Positions 15,728-24,102 of a DNA stretch of 64,000 nt are shown piece by piece. The first letter of the stretch is position 1, and every line of letters starts with the position of its first letter. The DNA is from Amycolatopsis orientalis DSM 40040 = KCTC 9412 (GTDB lineage Bacteria > Actinomycetota > Actinomycetes > Mycobacteriales > Pseudonocardiaceae). The translations under genes were made by a program, and so were the position numbers. The notes under the pieces were generated by a model. That model worked only from the letters and a program-made list of their open reading frames with translations. It did no database searches and had not been told where the DNA came from. The DNA is taken from contig NZ_ASJB01000069.1 of the NCBI RefSeq assembly GCF_000478275.1, forward strand, positions 169,062 through 233,061, written 5' to 3'.

Positions 15728-17319
15728 CGGACCTCCTGCGGAAGCGCCGAGCGGACGTCGTCGACGGTGAGCCACGGTTCCCCGAGGATCTTGGCGACCT
15801 GCGTCGCGAACGCCGGCGAGCCGCCCAGCACCCGGTCGGTCGGGCCGTCGGAGACGATCTCCCCTTCCGCCATCACCACCACGCGCTGCGCGACCGTCGC
15901 GACGAACTCGACGTCGTGCGTGGCGACCACGACCGCTTTGCCTTCGGCCGTCAGTGCCGCGATCATCTGCGCCAGCGCGGCCTTCGCCGTATAGTCGAGG
16001 CCCCTGGTGGGTTCGTCCAGCAGCATGACCCGGGGCGCGGCCGACAACTGCACCGCGAGCACGAGCGCGAGCCTTTGTCCCTCCGAAAGGTCACGAGGAT
16101 GCGACTCGGGATCGATGCCCGGGGCGAGCCTGTCGAGCAATGCGCGGCAGAATCCCGTTTCCGCGCCCGACTCCGCGTCGGCGGCTTCGCATTCGGCAGC
16201 CACGGTCTGGAGATACAGCAGATCGCTCGCGGTCTGCGGCACCATGCCGACGAGCGCGCGGGCCGCGGCGCTGCTCAGCGTCTTCGGGTCCTTGCCCTCG
16301 ACGGTGACCTTGCCACCCTGCCGGGGTCCGGAGCCCTGCACCGCCCACAGCAGCGACGACTTGCCCGAGCCGTTGCGGCCCATCATCGCGAGTACTTCGC
16401 CCGCGCGCAGGGAGAGGTCGGCCTCCCGCACCGCGACCTTCGGCCCGTACCGCACCACGATCCCGGACGCGGTGAGCACCTCCTCGCCCTCGCTCGTGCT
16501 CCGGACCGGCGGGGCGCCCAGTGCCAGCGAGGAAGCGCGCCGCCGGGCGTCGCGCACGGTCATCGGCAGCGGGTCCCATGAGGCCAGCCGTCCTAATTGG
16601 ACGATCGGCGGCGCGATGGGCATGTCCTTGAGCACCTCGGGCGGCGGGCCGTCCACCACTCCCCCGGTACCCGGAACATAGATCATCCGGTCCGCGAACG
16701 GGATCACGCGTTCCATCCGGTGTTCGGCCATCAGCACCGTCGTGCCGAGGTCCTCCACCAGCCTGGCCAGCGTCGCCAGCACCTCCTCAGCGGCGGTCGG
16801 ATCCAGCGCGGACGTCGGTTCGTCCAGCACGAGCACCTTCGGATGCGTGGTGAGCACCGACCCGATCGCCACCCGCTGCTGCTGTCCGCCGGACAACGTC
16901 CGCAACGCGCGCCTGCGCAGTTCGGCGATGCCGAGGAGATCCAGGGTCTCCTCGACGCGGCGGCGCATCACCTGCGGCTCGAGGCCGAGCTGTTCCATGC
17001 CGTACGCCAGTTCGTCCTCGACGGTGTCGGTGACGAAACCCGCGAGCGGGTCCTGCCCGACGACGCCGACCAGATGCGCGAACTCGCGCGGTGGCCGCGA
17101 CCGCGTGGTGACCCCGTCGACGGAGACCGTGCCTTCCAGATGGCCGCCGGTGAAATGCGGGACGAGGCCGTTGATCGTGCCGAGCAGCGTCGACTTCCCC
17201 GCCCCCGTCTGGCCCGCGAACAGCACGAGTTCGCCCTCGCCGATGGACAGCGTCACGTCGGCCAGCACCGGCTCGGAGCGGTCGCGGTAGGTGAAGGTGA
17301 CGTGGTTCAGTTCGATCAT
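15724..17319 (-). CDS. ECF transporter energizing ATPase, two fused nucleotide-binding domains
   Basis: A 531-residue protein joining two ABC ATPase domains (EcfA1-EcfA2 fusion). Domain 1 has Walker A GQTGAGKSTLL near residue 34, signature LSGGQQQR and Walker B VLVLDEPTSALDP. Domain 2 has GRNGSGKSSLL, LSEGQRLALVLA and VMLLDEPTRGLDY. It powers uptake with the T and S subunits at the inner face of the membrane. Its ATG overlaps the T-component stop (ATGA), and its stop overlaps the S-component start. Confidence 0.93.
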   Translation of the reverse strand: MIELNHVTFTYRDRSEPVLADVTLSIGEGELVLFAGQTGAGKSTLLGTINGLVPHFTGGHLEGTVSVDGVTTRSRPPREFAHLVGVVGQDPLAGFVTDTVEDELAYGMEQLGLEPQVMRRRVEETLDLLGIAELRRRALRTLSGGQQQRVAIGSVLTTHPKVLVLDEPTSALDPTAAEEVLATLARLVEDLGTTVLMAEHRMERVIPFADRMIYVPGTGGVVDGPPPEVLKDMPIAPPIVQLGRLASWDPLPMTVRDARRRASSLALGAPPVRSTSEGEEVLTASGIVVRYGPKVAVREADLSLRAGEVLAMMGRNGSGKSSLLWAVQGSGPRQGGKVTVEGKDPKTLSSAAARALVGMVPQTASDLLYLQTVAAECEAADAESGAETGFCRALLDRLAPGIDPESHPRDLSEGQRLALVLAVQLSAAPRVMLLDEPTRGLDYTAKAALAQMIAALTAEGKAVVVATHDVEFVATVAQRVVVMAEGEIVSDGPTDRVLGGSPAFATQVAKILGEPWLTVDDVRSALPQEVR

Positions 17320-18425
17320 GCGTGCACTTCTTCTTCGAGCGCGGCGTACGGGGGTTCGGGGACCGGGGTCAGGAAGGCGGGCAGCACGCCGACCAGCACG
17401 CCGAGCAACGGCAGCCACGACAGCGACGGCCAGGACAGGGCGATCAGTGACGGGTTGAGGTCCATCGGATTCACGCTGGAGGTCATGAACAGCACGCCCG
17501 CGACGCCGATCCCGCTCGCGGCGACGACGAGTTCCGCCGGCTGCCAGCGATCGGGGCGGTAGCGAGTGCGCCGGACGCGTTTGCCCGCGGACCAGAATCC
17601 GGCGAGTCCGACCACCACCCCGGCGGAAAGCACCGGTGCGGCGAGATATCTGGGCGTCGAACCGTCCAAAGTGGCGTAAACGCCGACACAGACGCCGAGC
17701 AGCCCGGCGATCATCAGCGTGCCGGTGAGCAGCCGGGCGCGCGCCTCGATCCGGCCCGCGCGGCCGTAACCGCGGGAGTCCATCGACGCGGCGAGCTGCA
17801 GCGAGCGGGACAAGGCGTCCTCCAGTACCGGGATGAGGATGGCGTGCAGTGCCTTCGCCTTCTTGCCCGAACCGCCCCGGAGCTTCCGGGCCCGCTGGAC
17901 CCGCAGCACGCTCTCGGCGAGCTGCGGGAACACCGACAGCGCGACGATCACCGCCGTGCCCACCTCGTACAACGCGGGTGGCATCGCCTTGAGCAGCCGT
18001 TTCGGATTCGCCAGCGCGTTGGCCGCGCCGAGACAGATCACCATCGTCGCCAGCCGCATCCCGTCGTAAAGCCCGCCCAGCAACGATTCCGCGGAAACGT
18101 CACCGAAGAGCCGGATGCCCGCCGCCCAGGCGGGCAGCGGGATTTCGGGCAGCCGCAGGATGATCGTGGCCCCCTCGGAACCGCCGAAGACGAGCCGGAA
18201 GAACACCCGCACCGCCACGATGACCGCGCCGAGGTAGAGGTAGAGCCGGAACGCCAGCGCCCACGGGGCCTCGGAGCGCCGGGCCACCACGACATAGCCC
18301 GCGACGGCCACGATCGTCAGCAGCAGCCACGGATTCGTCGTCCGGGCCGCCGCGACGGCCAGCCCCAGCGCCCACACCCACCAGGCGGCCGGATGCAGGT
18401 CGCGCGGCAGGAAGTACGACGTCAT
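17316..18425 (-). CDS. ECF transporter T component (EcfT)
   Basis: A 369-residue transmembrane coupling protein of an ECF transporter. The region SMDSRGYGRAGR carries the conserved Arg-Gly coupling motif that contacts the ATPases. Several hydrophobic helices flank it. It starts at ATG 18425, one base overlapping the preceding stop (TGATG), and ends overlapping the ATPase start, so stoichiometric translation is likely. Confidence 0.9.
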   Translation of the reverse strand: MTSYFLPRDLHPAAWWVWALGLAVAAARTTNPWLLLTIVAVAGYVVVARRSEAPWALAFRLYLYLGAVIVAVRVFFRLVFGGSEGATIILRLPEIPLPAWAAGIRLFGDVSAESLLGGLYDGMRLATMVICLGAANALANPKRLLKAMPPALYEVGTAVIVALSVFPQLAESVLRVQRARKLRGGSGKKAKALHAILIPVLEDALSRSLQLAASMDSRGYGRAGRIEARARLLTGTLMIAGLLGVCVGVYATLDGSTPRYLAAPVLSAGVVVGLAGFWSAGKRVRRTRYRPDRWQPAELVVAASGIGVAGVLFMTSSVNPMDLNPSLIALSWPSLSWLPLLGVLVGVLPAFLTPVPEPPYAALEEEVHA

Positions 18426-19366
18426 CAGGCTCCCTGCGCGCGTTTACGCCTGCGCGCCACCAGGAATCCGGCCACGCACAGCGCCAGGACGGCGCCGCCC
18501 GCCGCCCACGGTGCCCAGTCGCTCGCCCCGGACTCGCGTTCGATCAGCGCGTTGACGTCCTCAGCGTTCTCCCCGCCGGTGAACGCGACGTTGCTCGACG
18601 GATCCTTCGCCTTCGGCCGCGCCGACGCGCTCGGACGGGGCTTCGGCGGCGGCAACGCGCCCGGACTCTGCCCCGCGACCGGAGGTGCTCCCGCACCGGG
18701 CTCTCCGCCCGCGGGCGCCTGCTCGCCTTCTCCGGGTTGCTGCCCGTTTCCGGCCTGGGGCTGGGGTCGCTGCCGTTCGCCGGGATCGCCGGTGACCGGC
18801 TTCGCCTCCTCACGGGGAACGCAAGGCTGGCCTTCGGTACCCGGCCGCACCGCGGAGACGCGGGGAACCGGGTTGGTCTCCGTGGTGGCGTTCAGCGAGA
18901 ACGACCAGCCTTCGAACCCGCCGGGAATGAAGTCCCGGTTCTTCACGCCCCACTGGCTGTAGTCCCAGGCGCAGTTGTTCGAGGCATGCCAGTAGGACCA
19001 GTACCCACCGGCCGGTGGGGTGTCGACGCACTGCTCACGGTAGTTTTCGCGACCGGCGACCGGAAGCTGCTCGGTCGCGGACGGCCGGTTCTCGATCCGG
19101 CAGACGAACCCCTCGCCCCAGCGCTGCACCCCGGCGATCTGGAAACCCGCGCCCTTGAGCGCGTCCAGTCCGGTGCCGCGCGACGACTGGGGGTCGCAGC
19201 GCACGATGGTCGTGCCGCCGAGTTGCTGGAAGTCGACGACCACGGTGACGCCGGTGGCGTCCTTGCAGAAACCGGGGTGGCCCTTGCCCTGATCGATCGC
19301 GTACGCGGACGGCGAAGTGGCGGCGATCAGGACGATCGCCGCCACCAGGCCGAAGAGCCTCCTCAT
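18425..19366 (-). CDS. Secreted, C-terminally anchored transcobalamin beta-domain-like protein
   Basis: A 313-residue protein: signal peptide (MRRLFGLVAAIVLIAATSPS), a globular domain from about residue 30 to 160 beginning GVTVVVDFQQLGG and including YWSYWHASNN and GGFEGWSFSLN, a long Pro/Gly-rich linker, then a transmembrane helix and RRRKR stop-transfer tail. The globular part resembles DUF4430, the beta domain of transcobalamin-like proteins. It is paralogous to the next upstream gene, which lacks the anchor. Start and stop both overlap neighbours (ATGA and TGATG). The role is inferred as extracellular cobalamin capture. Confidence 0.78.
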   Translation of the reverse strand: MRRLFGLVAAIVLIAATSPSAYAIDQGKGHPGFCKDATGVTVVVDFQQLGGTTIVRCDPQSSRGTGLDALKGAGFQIAGVQRWGEGFVCRIENRPSATEQLPVAGRENYREQCVDTPPAGGYWSYWHASNNCAWDYSQWGVKNRDFIPGGFEGWSFSLNATTETNPVPRVSAVRPGTEGQPCVPREEAKPVTGDPGERQRPQPQAGNGQQPGEGEQAPAGGEPGAGAPPVAGQSPGALPPPKPRPSASARPKAKDPSSNVAFTGGENAEDVNALIERESGASDWAPWAAGGAVLALCVAGFLVARRRKRAQGA

Positions 19367-19947
19367 TGGACGGTGCGGGCCGGGTTCGACGGTGTGACCC
19401 CGGGCGGCGGGTTGGTCGAGGCGGACTTGTTCAGCGAGAACGACCAGCCTTCGAAGCCACCGGGGACGACGTTGCGGTTGAGGGCACCCTGGGTGCTGTA
19501 CGTCCAGGCGGAACCGGATCCGTCGGCGTACCAGTAACCCCAGTACGCGTTCGCGGGCGGGGTGTTGACGCACGCTTCCTTGTAGTTCGGGTTGCCCGAC
19601 AGCGGAAGGGTTTCGGTCGCGGACGGGCGGGTCTCCAGGCGGCAGACGAAACCGAGGCCCCATCGCGCGGTCCCGGCGACGGCGATCCCCGCGTCCTGCA
19701 AGGCCTTGATGCCCGTACGGGCGGTGCCGGGGGTCGCGTTCGGCGAGCAGCGCGTGATCGTCGGCGCGGCGGTGCCGCCGTTGCCGTCCAGTTCCTGGAA
19801 GTCGACGACGACGGTGACGCCGGTGAGGGCGTCGTTCCCCGTGCAGACGCCGTTGTACCCCTTGGCCGGATCGACCGCCTGCGCGGTCGCGGGCACGGCG
19901 ATCGTCAGTCCGATGAGGACGGACGTGACGGCGAGCAGTTTTCTCAT
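19363..19947 (-). CDS. Secreted transcobalamin beta-domain-like protein
   Basis: A 194-residue secreted protein: signal peptide MRKLLAVTSVLIGLTIAVPA, then the same domain as the downstream paralogue (GVTVVVDFQELDG, YWGYWYADGSG, GGFEGWSFSLN). It has no membrane anchor. The ATG at 19947 overlaps the TGA of the large alpha-toroid gene, and the stop overlaps the next start (ATGA both times). DUF4430-like identity is inferred from the strand-plus-Trp pattern; the conserved Cys pairs suggest disulfides. Together with the alpha-toroid protein it would recreate the two-domain plan of transcobalamin. Confidence 0.75.
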   Translation of the reverse strand: MRKLLAVTSVLIGLTIAVPATAQAVDPAKGYNGVCTGNDALTGVTVVVDFQELDGNGGTAAPTITRCSPNATPGTARTGIKALQDAGIAVAGTARWGLGFVCRLETRPSATETLPLSGNPNYKEACVNTPPANAYWGYWYADGSGSAWTYSTQGALNRNVVPGGFEGWSFSLNKSASTNPPPGVTPSNPARTVQ

Positions 19948-22433
19948 GACGAGACCCCCTTGGTGTTGGTGAACCGGCGAAGCAGGAAAATCAGCGTGAT
20001 CACCGCGAGCAGCAGCGCTCCGGCGAGTCCGGCCAGGCCCCACGTCAGCCACGACGGCGGGCCGGGGGCCGGTGTCTGCGAGCCGGACATGGCGTGCGCG
20101 GCGTCGGCTGTGGCGACCTCGGAAAGCGGTAGCCGGAGCGCGGGCGACAACGGCGATTCCGCCGCGGTGAGCCACGAACGGCCGGCGACGCCCTGCGCGG
20201 CCGCCAGGCTCGTCGGGAAGTCGGTGCTCCCGTCGGAGCCCTTGGCGAATCCACCGTCGGCCTGGACGAGTCCGCCCAGCGCACGCGCGGTCCGGCTCGC
20301 GTCCAGCCCCGCCACCTGCCGGGCGGCGGCGACGGCGGCGCTGAGCGCGACGTCCGGTACCCCCGCCTCACCGGCCACCATGCCTTCGCCGGTCGGCCGG
20401 ACGCCGAGCGCGCCCACCGCGGCGGTGAACGCCGACACGCGCCGCTCGGACCAGCCGTCCGGCCGTTTGGTGGCGGGTGCGGCGTCGGTGAACGGCCGTG
20501 CGGCGAGGGCCGTGACAGCCGCGGCCGTCGCACCGAGGTCACCGGATCCGCACTCCGGGGTGTCGAGGTGCTTCGGGAAAGTGCCGTCGGCGCACTGGGC
20601 ACCGAGGAGCAGTTCTACGGCGGCACCGGGATCGGCGGCGGTGGCGAGCAGGGCCCAGGCGTGGCGTTCGACCGTCTCGTCCGCGTCGGCGAAGGAACCG
20701 GTGTCGGTGAACCTGCCGTCCGGACCGCGCCGTGCCACCAAATCGGCCCGCAGCTGAACCGCGACATCGGACGCCTTCGCGAACTCGGCGACGAGCACGA
20801 GCTTCGCCAGCGGCCCGGCGTAGGACGCCCCGCCCTGTTCGTACGGCGCGCCATGCGCGTAGGCCCGCACGGCCTCCGGCGTGAGCAGGAACCGCGACGC
20901 GCGTGCGACCGAGTCCGGTTGCTCGTCCAGCGCCCGCAACGCGAGCACGACCTCCGCGGTGGCGTCGTAGTCGACGTAGGTCTTGCCGTCCTCGATGACC
21001 TCGACGTGGTCGCCGCCGACCAGCCGGTTCGCCAGGTACGCGCCCAGCCGGGCCGACGGCGTCGCCGTACCCGTGCCCGCCGGCGGGACCGCCGTCACCG
21101 GCGGCGTGCGGAGAACCGTGGTCCCCCTCTGTCCCGTCCTCTTCGGTTTCGCCGCACCGGCCTTCGGGGCGGGCCCGGTGGCGGGCTTGGCCGCGGGCGG
21201 CGTGACGGTGACCGTGCTCGTGCCCGGGTTCGGCGGTGGCCCGGCGCGTTTCGCGAGCGCGTAGAAGCCGGTCTGTGCCAGTCCGAGCGAGCCCTGGGCA
21301 CCGGCGCGGATCCAGGTGTCGAGCCCGCTGATGCCGCCGGTGCGCGCGGCCTGGTAGGCAGCGGGACTGTAGGCGATCGCGCCGACGTCGTCCGCGAGCC
21401 TGGTGCCGGAGTCGGCCGCGGCCGTGGCCTGCGCGGACTTGAGGAAGCGCATCCCGCGGTCCACCGCCGCTTCCGCCCCTCCGGCGTCGGCGAGCGCTTG
21501 GACGATCAGGCCGGTGCTGTTGGTGTTCGGGGCCTCGGTGCCGACGCCGCCGCCCCAGCCGCCGTCCGCGCTCTGGTGCGCGGTGAGCCAGGAGACGGTT
21601 TTGGCGATCGGCGCGTCGAGTCCGGTCGCGCCCGCCTTCCGCGCGGCCAGCAGCGCCGACAGCGAGAGACCGGTGGCGTCGCCGTCCGGCGCGGACTGGT
21701 CGGTCGCCTTGCCCTCGTCGCACGTCGCGACCTTGTAGCCGCCCGGGCGGACGTGGTCGCCGGTCTCGGTCGTCTTGACGTCGCTGAAGAAGATGCGGAA
21801 GTAGCCCTCGGAACACTGCTGGGTCAGCAGTTTGTCGATCGCGAGCCGCTCGTTCTCGCCCGCCGCCGCGAGCCCGATGACGCCGAGCGCCTGGCCGAAC
21901 ATGTTGGCGTTGTTGCTCACGGAGCCCGCCAGGTCCGGGTTCTTCGAGTAGTCGCTGATCCGGCCCTTGTCCGGGCCCTGGCGCATGATCGCGCCGTGGG
22001 TCTCGGCGATCATGTCGTGGCCGTCGAAGTTCCGCGGGTCCCGGCCGGAGACCTGGGCGGCGACCAGCGTTTTCGCCACCGCGCCGCCGACGATGACGGC
22101 GTCGTACCCGGCTCCGGGGACCAAGCCGTCCCAGGTGAAGTAGTCGGTGGCGTGTCCCTGGTCGTCGAGGAACTTCATGATCGGTTCGGCGCGCGCGCCT
22201 TCGCCCGACGCGTACATCGCGAACAGCACGTCGAGCATCAGGCCATGGTCGGGTAACACGCCGCCGTTGGGATCGTCGAGCGTGCCGTCCGGCTTCAGTT
22301 TCGACGCGAGCCACCGGGAATTCGCCTGCGCCGCGTCGCGGTCGCTCGCGGCCGTCGCCGTGCCCGTGAGCAGTGCGGCGACCACCCCGGCGCTGACGGC
22401 GAAGGACAAGGCGGCCAGAGATCCGCGGCGCAT
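19944..22433 (-). CDS. Large anchored protein with two alpha-toroid (transcobalamin/terpene-cyclase-like) domains
   Basis: An 829-residue secreted protein. A signal peptide (residues 1-28) leads to a first alpha-toroid domain (about 30-390, with QSADGGWGGG and NTNSTGL repeats), a Pro/Thr/Lys-rich linker (about 400-470), a second alpha-toroid (about 475-780, with QCADGTFP and QADGGFAKG), and a C-terminal transmembrane helix with RRF tail. Such QxxDGGW repeats build the alpha/alpha barrel shared by prenyltransferases, squalene cyclases and the alpha domain of transcobalamin and intrinsic factor. A cobalamin riboswitch precedes it, so cobalamin binding is the favoured role. It is the first gene of the operon and is coupled to the next by ATGA. 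Confidence 0.8.
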   Translation of the reverse strand: MRRGSLAALSFAVSAGVVAALLTGTATAASDRDAAQANSRWLASKLKPDGTLDDPNGGVLPDHGLMLDVLFAMYASGEGARAEPIMKFLDDQGHATDYFTWDGLVPGAGYDAVIVGGAVAKTLVAAQVSGRDPRNFDGHDMIAETHGAIMRQGPDKGRISDYSKNPDLAGSVSNNANMFGQALGVIGLAAAGENERLAIDKLLTQQCSEGYFRIFFSDVKTTETGDHVRPGGYKVATCDEGKATDQSAPDGDATGLSLSALLAARKAGATGLDAPIAKTVSWLTAHQSADGGWGGGVGTEAPNTNSTGLIVQALADAGGAEAAVDRGMRFLKSAQATAAADSGTRLADDVGAIAYSPAAYQAARTGGISGLDTWIRAGAQGSLGLAQTGFYALAKRAGPPPNPGTSTVTVTPPAAKPATGPAPKAGAAKPKRTGQRGTTVLRTPPVTAVPPAGTGTATPSARLGAYLANRLVGGDHVEVIEDGKTYVDYDATAEVVLALRALDEQPDSVARASRFLLTPEAVRAYAHGAPYEQGGASYAGPLAKLVLVAEFAKASDVAVQLRADLVARRGPDGRFTDTGSFADADETVERHAWALLATAADPGAAVELLLGAQCADGTFPKHLDTPECGSGDLGATAAAVTALAARPFTDAAPATKRPDGWSERRVSAFTAAVGALGVRPTGEGMVAGEAGVPDVALSAAVAAARQVAGLDASRTARALGGLVQADGGFAKGSDGSTDFPTSLAAAQGVAGRSWLTAAESPLSPALRLPLSEVATADAAHAMSGSQTPAPGPPSWLTWGLAGLAGALLLAVITLIFLLRRFTNTKGVSS

Positions 22434-22514
22434 GTACTCCTCCTTTGCGGCACGACGGAGGACAGGCGCGGAACGCCGCGGTCACCCCTGTTTATCGCGA
22501 CAGTGGTTCGGACT

Positions 22515-22700
22515 TCTGGTTCGTTCGTCCGCCCGTTCGGTATCCCGGCTCGCCCTGGTGAAAGGGCCCACGGTTGCGCGACAGCGCCGGATTTCGACCG
22601 GCTTCCCCGTCACGGGCGGCGGTGTTGAATTGTCGAGCCAGCCGAGGTTAGCACCCGATCTTCGGCGGCAGGCACCGCTGACCAGGTCGTTGCCAGGATC
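22515..22700 (-). promoter_or_regulatory. Cobalamin riboswitch controlling the ECF operon
   Basis: On the minus strand the leader contains GGGGAAGCCGGT, AAATCCGGCGCTGTCGCGCA, CAACCGT and then GGCGAGCCGGGATACCGA. These are the B12-box and flanking conserved pieces of the cobalamin riboswitch in the right order. Complementary CCGCCCGT (near 22618) and ACGGGCGG (near 22532) can close a helix around the core. It ends about 80 bp before the ATG at 22433, so B12 should repress the operon. Outer borders are approximate. Confidence 0.85.
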
Positions 22701-22875
22701 ACAGCGCCACTCGCGTGCGGCGGTACCGCGGCACGCGTCCGGGATGACATTCTTCGGACCGTCCGATTCAGCGCGGTCGTGGGGGAAGTCCGGTGAGAGT
22801 CCGGCGCTGTCCCGCAACGGTATGCCTTCCCGGCGAGCCCGGTCACCCACGTCGCGCGGTGTCACCACCGACTCC
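22700..22875 (+). promoter_or_regulatory. Cobalamin riboswitch controlling the divergent alpha-toroid gene
   Basis: On the plus strand GGGGGAAGTCCGGTGAGAGT (22781-22800), CCGGCGCTGTCCCGCAACGG (22801-22820) and GGCGAGCCCGGTCACCCAC (22832-22850) are an excellent match to the conserved core of a cobalamin riboswitch. It lies 54 bp before the ATG at 22904. Outer borders are approximate. It shares the 470-bp divergent gap with a second riboswitch on the other strand. Confidence 0.92.
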
Positions 22876-22903
22876 TGTCGTGGAAATGCGGGAAAGGGTT
22901 CTC

Positions 22904-23917
22904 ATGAGACGTTTCGTCCTCGCCGTCGTCATGCTGTGCGGCCTCGGAGTGGTCGCCGCACCGGCTGCGGCCGCGGCCACCACCGACAAAGCGGACGCCG
23001 CCGCGGGCTGGCTCGCCAGGCAACTGACCGACGGGGAACGGTTCGAGGCCGACTTCGGCGGCCAGAAGTTCCCTGACCAGGGCCTGACGATCGACGCCGT
23101 CTTCGCGTTCGCCGCCGCCGGGGTTTCGGACACGAACGCGGGCAAGGCGATCGCGTGGCTGGCGAAGCCGGAGATCACCACCGGCTACGTCGGCGCCGGC
23201 ACCGAGGCTTACGCGGGCGCGCACGCCAAGCTGATGCTCGCCGCGCAGATCCGGGGCAAGAACCCGTCGTCGTTCGGCGGTGTCGACCTGAAGGCGGGTC
23301 TGCTCTCGCTGCTCACGCCGTCCGGCCGGTTCTCCGACCGGTCCGCGTTCGGCGACTACTCCAACGCCCTTTCGCAGTCACTCGCGCTGCTCGCGCTCGA
23401 CCGCACCACCGAGGGCGCTCCCGCGTCCGCCGTGACCTTCCTCGCGGGCACGCAATGCGCGGACGGCGGCTTCCCGCTGAACTTCGGGGAAGCGACGTGC
23501 ACGAGCGACGTCGACGCGACCGCGACGGTCGTCCAGGCGTTGCGCGCCACCGGTGACACGGTGAACGCAGGCGAGGGCACGGCCTGGCTCGTCACCAAGC
23601 AGCACGCGAACGGCGGCTTCGGGTTCGGCGCGAACGCGCCCAACGCCAACAGCACCGGCCTCGCCGCCGAAGCGCTGGCGGGTCACCGTCCCGCCGCGGC
23701 GGCCAAGGCCCGCGAATTCCTGCGGTCGCTGCAGATCGGCTGCGCCGGCGCGGTGGCAGACCGGGGCGCGATCGCCTACGACGCCACCGGTCTGAACCCG
23801 TCGACCGCCCCGCGCGCGACCGCCCAGGCGATCCTCGGCCTGGCCAGGGTTCCGTTGAGCGACCTGCACGGCGGTGGCCGTCCGCAGGCGCCGGTACTCG
23901 CCTGCCCCGGCGCTTAG
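22904..23917 (+). CDS. Secreted alpha-toroid (transcobalamin-like) protein
   Basis: A 337-residue secreted protein: signal peptide RRFVLAVVMLCGLGVVAAPA, then one alpha-toroid domain with QCADGGFPLNFGE, KQHANGGFGFG and NANSTGLAAEA repeats. There is no C-terminal anchor and no beta domain. It is homologous to the halves of the 829-residue protein across the riboswitch region. The ATG at 22904 has AAAGGG upstream; the frame continues back through the riboswitch but that part is not coding. B12 control makes cobalamin or cobamide binding the likely role, perhaps as a diffusible carrier feeding the ECF transporter. Confidence 0.8.
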   Translation: MRRFVLAVVMLCGLGVVAAPAAAAATTDKADAAAGWLARQLTDGERFEADFGGQKFPDQGLTIDAVFAFAAAGVSDTNAGKAIAWLAKPEITTGYVGAGTEAYAGAHAKLMLAAQIRGKNPSSFGGVDLKAGLLSLLTPSGRFSDRSAFGDYSNALSQSLALLALDRTTEGAPASAVTFLAGTQCADGGFPLNFGEATCTSDVDATATVVQALRATGDTVNAGEGTAWLVTKQHANGGFGFGANAPNANSTGLAAEALAGHRPAAAAKAREFLRSLQIGCAGAVADRGAIAYDATGLNPSTAPRATAQAILGLARVPLSDLHGGGRPQAPVLACPGA

Positions 23918-23919
23918 CC

Positions 23920-23953
23920 GCCGCGGGGCTGCCGCATCCAGAGGACTAAATGC
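23920..23953 (+). repeat. 34-bp direct repeat, copy 1
   Basis: Starts GCCGCGGGGCTGCCGCATCC and ends in AGAGGACTAAATGC. An identical copy lies 131 bp downstream at 24051. The two flank the hairpin at 23990-24036. The inner motif also forms the arms of the hairpin at 2643-2699. Confidence 0.85.
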
Positions 23954-23989
23954 CCCGATCGACCACCGGCTGACCGTATATCCCGGTCC

Positions 23990-24036
23990 GTGAAGGCCTC
24001 CTTCCCTACCTTGAGGGTAGGTAAGGAGGCCTTCAC
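23990..24036. terminator. GAAGG-family hairpin between convergent genes
   Basis: Arms GTGAAGGCCTCCTTCCCTAC and a one-mismatch complement, with a short loop, lie between the plus-strand alpha-toroid gene and the minus-strand LAL regulator. It belongs to the GAAGG...CCTTC hairpin family also seen at 38.3 and 52.6 kb. Confidence 0.8.
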
Positions 24037-24050
24037 GACAGCGAGCGGGC

Positions 24051-24084
24051 GCCGCGGGGCTGCCGCATCCAGAGGACTAAATGC
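24051..24084 (+). repeat. 34-bp direct repeat, copy 2
   Basis: Identical to 23920-23953. It ends 19 bp before the stop of the minus-strand LAL gene. Confidence 0.85.
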
Positions 24085-24102
24085 GGGCGGGGAGGGGTGC
24101 GG

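Noticed and set aside
22793..22903. N-terminal extension of the alpha-toroid protein upstream of 22904
   Set aside because: The in-frame upstream codons lie in the riboswitch core; the signal peptide and ribosome site place the start at 22904.
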